Shown here: positions 13,649 to 18,490 of the stretch, piece by piece | Position numbering within the stretch: the first letter of the stretch is position 1 | How the letters are laid out: each line of letters opens with the position of its first letter | From: Thermoflexales bacterium | GTDB lineage: Bacteria > Chloroflexota > Anaerolineae > Fen-1058 | DNA: 18,490 bases | Direction of reading: 5' to 3' | Assembly (NCBI GenBank): GCA_017882055.1 | Contig: JADGQE010000014.1 | Span: 1 to 18,490 of the forward strand | Made by a program: the position numbers and the translations under genes | Notes under the pieces: generated by a model | What the model saw: the letters and a program-made list of their open reading frames with translations, nothing else | What the model was told of the DNA's origin: nothing | Databases searched by the model: none

Positions 13649-14167
13649 TTAGGCTAACCGTTCGTCGCAGACCGATTGCATGCCGCAGCGTAAACAACGC
13701 GCCGGCTCGTCGTGCGAACGACTCGACGGCCCTTGCCTCAGATCGTTACGCATCGCATCGATCACGTCGAGCAAACTCGATTCAAGGCCCGGCGTAAAGT
13801 CGATTTCGAAAGTTTGATCGGCATACTTGATGATACCTGACCTGGGCCGTGTCGCGTAGTTCTCCTGCACCAACAAGCAATACGCGGCCAGTTGCAGCAC
13901 ATGACTGCGGCGCGGCCCATCGCCCGGCGCGGTCGATGATTTGACTTCGACCGGAACCAGCTGACGGCCACGCTGCACCAGATAATCGGGCTTGCCGGCC
14001 AATCGATACCTGGGTGAGTATAACGGTTTCTCGACCGGATGCCAGCCGCCCGTATCGGCGTACACCACGCGCCCGATCGGCAAGCCGGCCTCCGTTTGAA
14101 AGCGACGGCCCAGGCCTAGCGCAATCAAGCCAAGTATGACGAGCAGGAGAGCGATGAGGCCGATCAT
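13649..14167 (-). CDS. Cas4/Dna2-like PD-(D/E)XK nuclease, C-terminal half with membrane anchor
   Basis: This 172-residue protein begins with one hydrophobic helix (about 2-20) and then carries the core of a RecB/Cas4-type nuclease: GKPDYLV with D61, VPVEVKSS with E74 and K76, and the QLAAYCLL motif with Q92 and Y96. The C terminus ARCLRCGMQSVC supplies three cysteines (C158, C161, C167) of the Cas4-type Fe-S cluster. The usual N-terminal part, with the fourth cysteine and a catalytic histidine, is missing here but present in the next gene upstream (14220-14465). There is no CRISPR array or cas gene in the window, so it is a stand-alone family member. ATG at 14167 has no Shine-Dalgarno, because a heptad repeat lies upstream. 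nadK starts directly at its stop. Confidence 0.83.
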   Translation of the reverse strand: MIGLIALLLVILGLIALGLGRRFQTEAGLPIGRVVYADTGGWHPVEKPLYSPRYRLAGKPDYLVQRGRQLVPVEVKSSTAPGDGPRRSHVLQLAAYCLLVQENYATRPRSGIIKYADQTFEIDFTPGLESSLLDVIDAMRNDLRQGPSSRSHDEPARCLRCGMQSVCDERLA

Positions 14168-14172
14168 GGTTT

Positions 14173-14221
14173 AGTAATGAGTGATCAGTGATCAGTAATC
14201 AGCAGTTATCGATCAGCAATT
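14173..14221. repeat. Heptad-periodic repeat between the two nuclease halves
   Basis: Seven 7-nt units in phase include AGTAATG (14173), AGTGATC (14180 and 14187), AGTAATC (14194), ATCGATC (14208) and AGCAATT (14215). Many units contain GATC. It fills the gap between the stop of the N-half (14220-14222) and the start of the C-half (14167). Confidence 0.78.
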
Positions 14222-14465
14222 ATAGTCCGTTGCTCAGTAGAAAAATCGCCAGCAAGATGACGCCGGCGATGAGCAGCAGCACCGCACCTTGTTGAAGAAG
14301 TGCGGCGCGGCTTACCTGGCGGCCATGCCGCTCGTGCGCCGCCTGGCCGATCTGCATCTCGCGCACGTTGGCCGAGGGCAGGCCCTCGACGCTGTGCAGC
14401 CACCAGGCTTTGGCGCAAAAATCATATTGGCCGATCTCGCTGGCGCGAATGATTCGATCTGACAT
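14220..14465 (-). CDS. Cas4-like nuclease N-terminal half with membrane anchor
   Basis: This 81-residue protein opens with IRASEIGQYDFCAKAWWL (6-23), which matches the N terminus of Cas4/Dna2-type nucleases, including the first Fe-S cysteine (C17) and the aromatic pair. The segment GQAAHERHG (40-48) supplies the histidine (H44) that normally completes the active site. A transmembrane helix (about 61-79) ends the protein. It therefore holds what the downstream protein (13649-14167) lacks. With TM1 leading out and the downstream protein's TM leading in, both soluble parts would face the cytosol and could assemble (inference). ATG at 14465 has GGAG 9 nt upstream; GTG at 14486 is a possible earlier start. 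Confidence 0.72.
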   Translation of the reverse strand: MSDRIIRASEIGQYDFCAKAWWLHSVEGLPSANVREMQIGQAAHERHGRQVSRAALLQQGAVLLLIAGVILLAIFLLSNGL

Positions 14466-14480
14466 GGCAAGGATCTCCGA

Positions 14481-14538
14481 AGTCACGCAGACACCCAGAC
14501 ACCCAGTGCAGTAGAGAAAACTTGGCGTCAGCGTGACT
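14481..14538. repeat. Hairpin with short tandem words between translin and nuclease genes
   Basis: The 8-nt arms AGTCACGC (14481-14488) and GCGTGACT (14531-14538) pair perfectly. The left side contains the near-tandem word ACACCCAG twice. The period is closer to 8 than 7, so membership of the heptad group is uncertain. It fills the 86-nt gap between the two genes. Confidence 0.6.
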
Positions 14539-14551
14539 CCGTGGCAAATGA

Positions 14552-15181
14552 TTACCCGATTCGCTTTTCGACTTCTTGCAGTGCTTTCTGCAATTTTTCC
14601 AACTGCAGGGTCGTCGTCAAATCACCGCGCGTGCGTTCCAGCACGCCGCGCAGCATGTCGGTGGTGCGGCGCAGCCCGCCGGTGATCGCATCGGGGAAAT
14701 CCATGGTGACGAGGACACCGTAAATGTCGTCCATCGCCGCCAGCATCCGCTCGGCCTCGACGTTGCGGTCCTGGCGGATCAGATCGAGGCAGCGGCGGCG
14801 CAGTTCGCTGGCGGCTTCGGCCAGGCCGTTGAGATAGGCCGGTGCGTCAACCTCGACTTCTTCAGGCGATGGCAGCGGCTGATCGCGCACGATCGCGTAC
14901 GTCACACAGGCTTCGGTCAGTTCTTTCAGCGCGTCCTGCGTATAGCCGGTGTAATACAATTCGGGATGCTCGGCGACGCCGGCTTTCATCTCGGCAGCGG
15001 CGCGCCGGGCCGTGGCGAGCAGCTTTTCGGCCTCGTCGAATTCTTCGCGGTGTGTGGCGCGGATCGCCAGGGAGCAGAAGCGGATCAACTCGCGTGAACG
15101 ATTCAGGGTTAGATCACGCGCGGCGTTGCGGGTAGTGAAAGTGGCGCGAATCTTCTCGATGATGTTTTCAAGGTTATCCAT
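14552..15181 (-). CDS. Translin/TRAX family protein
   Basis: This 209-residue all-helical protein resembles translin and its archaeal homologues, which form octameric nucleic-acid-binding rings. Recognisable stretches are RSRELIRFCSLAIRATHREEFDEAEKLL (28-55), ALKELTEACVTYAIVRD (84-100), YLNGLAEAASELRRRCLDLIR (116-136) and MDDIYGVLVTMDFPDAITGGLRR (150-172), in the family's order. E87 and E90 have the E-x2-E spacing of the acidic residues that make TRAX an RNase, and D151, D152 or D161 could be the third, so ribonuclease activity is possible (inference). ATG at 15181 has only a weak ribosome site. It lies in the ssb operon ahead of the split nuclease. Confidence 0.8.
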   Translation of the reverse strand: MDNLENIIEKIRATFTTRNAARDLTLNRSRELIRFCSLAIRATHREEFDEAEKLLATARRAAAEMKAGVAEHPELYYTGYTQDALKELTEACVTYAIVRDQPLPSPEEVEVDAPAYLNGLAEAASELRRRCLDLIRQDRNVEAERMLAAMDDIYGVLVTMDFPDAITGGLRRTTDMLRGVLERTRGDLTTTLQLEKLQKALQEVEKRIG

Positions 15182-15189
15182 ATCATGGG

Positions 15190-15240
15190 TCCATTCGTCA
15201 ACTGGTCAACTGGCTGTTGGTCATTGACTATTGCACATTG
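15190..15240. repeat. Short-word repeat between DUF3467 and translin genes
   Basis: On the plus strand GTCAACTG occurs twice (about 15197-15213). The minus strand shows units such as TGTGCAA, TAGTCAA and TGACCAA in a 7-nt phase. GTCAA and TTGAC words on opposite halves allow partial pairing. Periodicity shifts from 7 to 8 near the translin start. Confidence 0.5.
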
Positions 15241-15244
15241 ATCG

Positions 15245-15565
15245 TTATTTTGTGTGTCCGAAAAATTGCGTTGCCAAACCGGGATCGGTCGGCAGCTTGA
15301 TCTCGCCGAACTGCGCTTCGTACTTCTGCAAATTATCGGCCAACGCATTCAGCATCATCTTGGCGTGCAGCGGCGTCATCACGATGCGGGTATCGATCTG
15401 GGCTTTGGTCATGCCCGGCAGCACGCTCGTAAAATTCAAGATCACTTCGGACGGCGTGTGCATAATCAGCGCGAAGTTGGCGTAGTGGACCGCCAGATCA
15501 TTCGGGATTTCGATGTTGATCGGGGTCGGGCCGGATGTTGGCGGGACGGGCAGCGGATTGTTCAT
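15245..15565 (-). CDS. DUF3467 family protein
   Basis: This 106-residue soluble protein shows the DUF3467 pattern: HYANFALIMHTPSEVILNF in the middle, then a proline and the TRIVMTPLHAKMMLNALADNLQKYEAQFGEI segment near the C terminus. The function is not known. The family is small, cytosolic and found in bacteria and archaea. ATG at 15565 has GGAG 8 nt upstream; the frame extends to TTG at 15580. It starts 78 nt after ssb and is separated from it by a terminator-like hairpin, so partial read-through from the ssb promoter is likely. Confidence 0.82.
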   Translation of the reverse strand: MNNPLPVPPTSGPTPINIEIPNDLAVHYANFALIMHTPSEVILNFTSVLPGMTKAQIDTRIVMTPLHAKMMLNALADNLQKYEAQFGEIKLPTDPGLATQFFGHTK

Positions 15566-15577
15566 CGTTCCAACTCC

Positions 15578-15616
15578 CAAATAAAATCAGCCGTCCACGA
15601 TCGATCGCAGACGGCT
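15578..15616 (-). terminator. Terminator-like hairpin downstream of ssb
   Basis: AGCCGTC (15589-15595) pairs with GACGGCT (15610-15616) around a 14-nt loop that contains the self-complementary CGATCGATCG. On the minus strand the stem is followed by GATTTTATTT. The stem is short for a full terminator, so it may attenuate rather than stop transcription into the DUF3467 gene. Confidence 0.55.
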
Positions 15617-15643
15617 TGCTTGGTGTATCAAAATCAGCCAGGA

Positions 15644-16069
15644 TTAGAAGGGAATCTCATCGCCGCTGACTGGGACCTCTTCAGTCGTACTCCCGCCAAT
15701 CGGGCCGGTGCCGCCGCTCGTTTCGCGGCTGCTCAAGAAGCGTACCGTGTTCGCGGCAATTTCAAAGCTCGCGCTGACGGTGCCATCCTGCCGGGTGAAG
15801 ACCTTGGGCCCGCCTGTGTTCGGATCGGGATTGAGCCGCCCTTCGACCAACACGCTGCTGCCCTTCTTCAAGTACTGGGCGCAGGCTTCGGCCTGTTTGC
15901 CGAACACCGACACGCGAAACCACGTTGTTTCTTTGACGACTTGTCCATCGCTGCCCGTATATTTGCGATTGGTTGCGACATTCATGGAAGTGACAGGCGT
16001 GCCGCTGGCGGTGTAGCGCATTTCGGGGTCGCGTCCCAAGTTGCCGACCACTACAATTTGCTGGTACAT
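15644..16069 (-). CDS. ssb: Single-stranded DNA-binding protein
   Basis: This 141-residue OB-fold protein has the usual SSB layout: MYQQIVVVGNLGRDPEMRY at the start, FRVSVFGKQAEACAQYLKKGSSVLVEGRL in the middle, a short Gly/Thr/Ser linker and the acidic tip SGDEIPF that recruits partner proteins. The length is shorter than E. coli SSB and the linker is compact, as is common outside proteobacteria. ATG at 16069 is preceded by AAGGAG with 5-nt spacing, the best ribosome site in the window; the longer frame to 16192 lacks a site. It is the first gene of the minus-strand maintenance cluster, under a TTGACA/TACACT promoter. Confidence 0.96.
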   Translation of the reverse strand: MYQQIVVVGNLGRDPEMRYTASGTPVTSMNVATNRKYTGSDGQVVKETTWFRVSVFGKQAEACAQYLKKGSSVLVEGRLNPDPNTGGPKVFTRQDGTVSASFEIAANTVRFLSSRETSGGTGPIGGSTTEEVPVSGDEIPF

Positions 16070-16124
16070 GTTTTCTCCTTTTGCTTGATGGATATGGACG
16101 CTTAAAACGAACCATCTGCTCGTG

Positions 16125-16141
16125 CGAACAAATGTATTTCG
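16125..16141. promoter_or_regulatory. Imperfect palindrome at the ssb transcription start (possible operator)
   Basis: A 17-nt imperfect dyad, with CGAA at one end and TTCG at the other, sits immediately downstream of the ssb -10. Five of eight positions pair. CGAAC followed by a short spacer and GT recalls Gram-positive LexA boxes, but the second half is poor. Confidence 0.25.
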
Positions 16142-16170
16142 AGTGTACAACAAGTCTAAACCATTGTCAA
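16142..16170 (-). promoter_or_regulatory. Sigma-70-type promoter of ssb
   Basis: On the minus strand a perfect TTGACA (16170-16165) is followed after exactly 17 nt by TACACT (16147-16142), four of six to TATAAT. The transcription start is expected near 16135, about 65 nt ahead of the ssb ATG. Confidence 0.8.
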
Positions 16171-16212
16171 ACGATTTGGGCGATTTACGCAATTCTGCTT
16201 GCCTGATGCCTA

Positions 16213-16221
16213 TGGTATAAT
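16213..16221 (+). promoter_or_regulatory. Extended -10 promoter of the AAA ATPase gene
   Basis: TATAAT (16216-16221) is preceded by TG with one intervening base, an extended -10. No good -35 is seen 16-18 nt upstream. The expected start near 16228 leaves a leader of about 68 nt before the ATG, with GGAGAG as ribosome site. Confidence 0.65.
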
Positions 16222-16295
16222 CGCGGCGAACCGCACGTGGAGGCGCTCGTCAGTCTCTGCGTGCAGTCAAATTCCCTCTTTGCGGAGAGCGGTGT

Positions 16296-17603
16296 ATGAG
16301 TCAACGCGAGCCAAAATCTGCCCGAAGTGTCCCGACGCCTCCACCCTTCGAGCCGCCTGCGCCGCGATCAATTGAAGAGACCGGACTCAACCTCGGCTTC
16401 CTGACCGATCTGGCTTTGAAAATCATGTACTTCGCCGGTTACATGGCGGGTTCACAGCTGGCCGAACGGATGCAATTGCCGTTCGCGGGCTGTGTCGATC
16501 AGGTGCTGGAGTTTCTCAAGCGTGAGCAGCTGGCCGAAGTCAAAGGCACGGGCGGCTTCGGCGAGCAGGCTTATCAATACGTGATCTCGACCAAGGGCCG
16601 CGACAAAGCGCGCGAGGCGCTCGATCGCAGTCAATACGCCGGACCTGCCCCGGTGACATTGGATGCTTACGTGCAGGCGATGAGCAAGCAGTCGATTAAG
16701 GGCTTCTCGGTTCATCAACGCGCGATGCGTCAGGCGCTCAGTCATGTGGTGATCAACGAGCGCACGTTTAACCAGTTTGGCCCGGCCATCAACTCGGGTG
16801 GCAGCCTGTTCCTGTATGGCCCGCCCGGCGACGGCAAGACCACGATCGCCGAAGCCGTTGGCCGCATGGTTCTGGCGAGCGATATTCTGGTGCCGTACGC
16901 GGTCGAAGTCGGCGGCTCGATCATCAAAGTCTTCGACCCCGGCAATCATCAGCGTGTGCCTGAAAGCCAGATGGGCACGCTGCGCAACCGCGATCCGCGC
17001 TGGCTGAAGATTCGCCGGCCGGTGATCATTGTCGGCGGCGAGTTGACGCTGGAAACGCTCGATCTGGTGTGGAACGAAGTCAACAAGTATTACGAAGCGC
17101 CGTATCAAATGAAAGCCAACGGCGGCATGTTCCTGATCGATGACTTTGGCCGCCAGCAGGTCCGACCGCGCGATCTGCTCAACCGCTGGATTCTGCCGCT
17201 GGAAAAGCACGTGGATTACCTGACGCTGCACACTGGCCGCAAGATCGAGATTCCGTTCGATGTCCTGATCGTCTTCTCGACCAACCTCGCGCCGAAGGAC
17301 CTCGTCGACGAAGCGTTCCTGCGCCGCATCCGCAACAAAATTCACGTCGGCGATCCGAGTTTCGAGGAATACCGTGAGATTTTCAAGCGCGTGGCGGCCT
17401 CCAAGAATATGCAATACGACGATCGCGCCCTGGCCTATTTGCTGCAAGAGCACTACATCAAGCCGCGCCGCAAGCTGCGCGGGGTTCACCCGCGCGATCT
17501 GATCGAGCAGATGGGGGACATTGCCCGTTACCTCAATCTGCCGATGGAGATGACCAAAGACTTGATCGATCGAGCCTGCGATACGTATTTTGTGGAGTTG
17601 TAA
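16296..17603 (+). CDS. AAA family ATPase with winged-helix-like N-terminal region
   Basis: The 435-residue protein starts with a proline-rich tail (about 1-25) and a helical, probably DNA- or protein-binding, region (30-115). The AAA module follows: Walker A GPPGDGKT (175-182), Walker B MFLIDDFGR (278-286), sensor-1-like VFSTN (326-330) and a candidate arginine finger in FLRRIRNK (341-348). The C-terminal part (KPRRKLRGVHPRDLIEQMGDIARYLN) looks like the lid domain. Related uncharacterised ATPases are found in Chloroflexota, Actinobacteria and Proteobacteria, and I cannot give a role. ATG at 16296 has GGAGAG upstream. Divergent from ssb; probably co-transcribed with the phosphodiesterase 41 nt downstream. 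Confidence 0.88.
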   Translation: MSQREPKSARSVPTPPPFEPPAPRSIEETGLNLGFLTDLALKIMYFAGYMAGSQLAERMQLPFAGCVDQVLEFLKREQLAEVKGTGGFGEQAYQYVISTKGRDKAREALDRSQYAGPAPVTLDAYVQAMSKQSIKGFSVHQRAMRQALSHVVINERTFNQFGPAINSGGSLFLYGPPGDGKTTIAEAVGRMVLASDILVPYAVEVGGSIIKVFDPGNHQRVPESQMGTLRNRDPRWLKIRRPVIIVGGELTLETLDLVWNEVNKYYEAPYQMKANGGMFLIDDFGRQQVRPRDLLNRWILPLEKHVDYLTLHTGRKIEIPFDVLIVFSTNLAPKDLVDEAFLRRIRNKIHVGDPSFEEYREIFKRVAASKNMQYDDRALAYLLQEHYIKPRRKLRGVHPRDLIEQMGDIARYLNLPMEMTKDLIDRACDTYFVEL

Positions 17604-17644
17604 TCCGCAGGGGCGAGGTTGCATTGTCCCGACGGATATTCGCT

Positions 17645-18397
17645 ATGAACCAGTTCCTTCAAGCACGTTCGGCTCCACTCGTAATTGCGCATCGTGGTTC
17701 AGCCGCCCACGCACCGGAAAACACGCTGGCGGCGTTTGTCCTGGCCGCCGATCAAAACGCCGATGCGATTGAACTCGACGCCAAAGTGACCCGCGACGGC
17801 CACGTCGTCGTGATGCACGATCCCACCGTCGATCGCACGACCGACGGGCACGGTCGGGTCAGCGATCTGACGTGGGCCGAGATTCGCCAATTAGATGCCG
17901 GATCGAATTTCGATCCCAGGTTCAAGGGTGAAGGTGTGCCGCTGTTGGAAGAAGTCTTCGAAGCCGTGGGCCGGCGGGTGTTGATCAATGTCGAATTGAC
18001 CAACTACACCAGCCGGGGCGATGGGCTGGAATCGAAAGCGATCGATTTAATCATGCGGCATCAGCTTGAAGAGCGCGTGATCTTGTCGTCGTTCAATCCG
18101 CTCGGATTGCGCAAAGTCAAATTCAACCGACCGGGCATGGCCTGCGGATTATTGTACTCGGCGGATCAGTCGTTTTATCTGCGTTACGGCTGGCCGGCTT
18201 TCCTGATCCCGCGCCTCGAGGCGCACCATCCGCATTACACCCAGGTCACCGCGGCCTTCGTCGGGCGGCGGCACGCGCGAGGACAGAAGGTCAATACGTG
18301 GACGGTGAACGATGCCGCCGCGATTCGGGCCGCTGTGGTCGCCGGCGTCGATGGCCTTATCGGCGATGATCCGATTTTGATTCGAGAAACGCTATAG
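17645..18397 (+). CDS. Glycerophosphodiester phosphodiesterase
   Basis: This 250-residue TIM-barrel enzyme hydrolyses glycerophosphodiesters to glycerol 3-phosphate and an alcohol. The catalytic pair is in VIAHRGSAAHAPENT (H16, R17), the metal-binding ELDAKVTRDG gives E44 and D46, and MHDPTVDRTTDG gives the second catalytic histidine (H58). Later segments, VELTNYTSRGDG and VNTWTVND, match the family. There is no signal peptide, so a cytosolic protein is expected. ATG at 17645 is taken as the start. An in-frame TTG at 17624 has a better GAGG site 5 nt upstream and would add seven residues, so the start is not settled. Confidence 0.92.
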   Translation: MNQFLQARSAPLVIAHRGSAAHAPENTLAAFVLAADQNADAIELDAKVTRDGHVVVMHDPTVDRTTDGHGRVSDLTWAEIRQLDAGSNFDPRFKGEGVPLLEEVFEAVGRRVLINVELTNYTSRGDGLESKAIDLIMRHQLEERVILSSFNPLGLRKVKFNRPGMACGLLYSADQSFYLRYGWPAFLIPRLEAHHPHYTQVTAAFVGRRHARGQKVNTWTVNDAAAIRAAVVAGVDGLIGDDPILIRETL

Positions 18398-18425
18398 CAA
18401 ATTCCAGTTTCGTTTACGGTCGTGT

Positions 18426-18481
18426 CATTCCGAGCGTAGCGACGCCTGGCGGCCCAGGCCATGTCCCGTGCCATGCACGGG
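18426..18481. repeat. Intergenic repeat-like segment with two hairpins
   Basis: GTCATTCCGAGCG resembles the start of an intergenic repeat that I recall from many uncultured-bacterium genomes. Two perfect stems follow: GCCTGG/CCAGGC (18444-18449, 18454-18459) and CCCGTG/CACGGG (18465-18470, 18476-18481). No T-run follows before the window ends. It could be part of a larger element cut by the window edge. Confidence 0.4.
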
Positions 18482-18490
18482 TGGCCCGCC

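Noticed and set aside
14219..14224. TATAAT on the minus strand at the end of the nuclease N-half
   Set aside because: No TG extension and no -35 at proper distance; it overlaps the stop codon and repeat, so chance is likely.
13649..14465. CRISPR-associated Cas4 assignment
   Set aside because: No cas1, cas2 or array is present, and membrane anchors are not typical of CRISPR Cas4. Only the fold-level similarity is claimed.
15254..16105. 283-codon plus-strand frame across ssb and DUF3467
   Set aside because: It runs antisense through two well-recognised genes and their terminator and has no domain of its own.
16070..16192. Longer SSB start at 16192
   Set aside because: It would cross the TTGACA/TACACT promoter and lacks a ribosome site, while the ATG at 16069 has AAGGAG and the conserved SSB N terminus.
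16452..17624. 390-codon minus-strand open frame opposite the AAA ATPase
   Set aside because: It is the antisense of a gene with intact AAA motifs; its product has no recognisable domain and a composition typical of antisense frames in GC-rich DNA.

Overview
The window looks like a chromosomal segment of an uncultured Chloroflexota bacterium, probably Anaerolineae-like. The basis is the gene repertoire: a membrane-anchored Cas4-like nuclease split in two, a translin homologue, DUF3467, an AmmeMemoRadiSam-type radical SAM enzyme and a proline-rich AAA ATPase. GC-rich codon use and strong sigma-70-type promoters with TATAAT boxes fit. This placement is inferred from protein character, since no rRNA or tRNA is present.

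Region 1 (about 114-7510, minus strand) is a nucleotide-sugar and glycosylation operon. A promoter and leader hairpin near 7430-7510 precede rfbF (glucose-1-phosphate cytidylyltransferase), rfbG-like CDP-glucose 4,6-dehydratase, an extended SDR and rfbH (CDP-4-keto-6-deoxyglucose 3-dehydrase, E1). Together these make the core of a CDP-3,6-dideoxyhexose route (abequose/paratose type), although the E3 reductase partner of E1 is not in the window. A GT2 glycosyltransferase, a PfkB sugar or nucleoside kinase, a GNAT acetyltransferase and a Gly/Ala-rich membrane protein follow in the same direction.

Region 2 (7735-9157, minus) holds the radical SAM enzyme and a small co-transcribed alpha/beta protein, with their own extended -10 promoter directly downstream of a terminator.

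Region 3 (9167-16170, minus) is a long genome-maintenance cluster driven by a near-consensus promoter ahead of ssb: ssb, DUF3467, a translin/TRAX homologue, the two halves of a Cas4-like nuclease, nadK, a zinc-finger membrane protein, recN, a STAS anti-anti-sigma factor, a 20-codon gene remnant and a lipoprotein ending in an intrinsic terminator.

Region 4 (16216-18490, plus) is divergent from ssb and carries an AAA ATPase and a glycerophosphodiester phosphodiesterase.

The most unusual signal is not a gene. At least eight gaps between genes hold 35-80 bp elements built on a strict 7-nt period, and in most of these the two halves are inverted relative to each other, so the element can fold into a hairpin. 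The heptad word differs at each locus while the phase and symmetry are kept, and some elements supply the last codons or the start region of adjacent genes. A second palindrome family (arm CCTTGCGA-GGGT) occurs once inside the SDR gene, in frame, and once upstream of recN.
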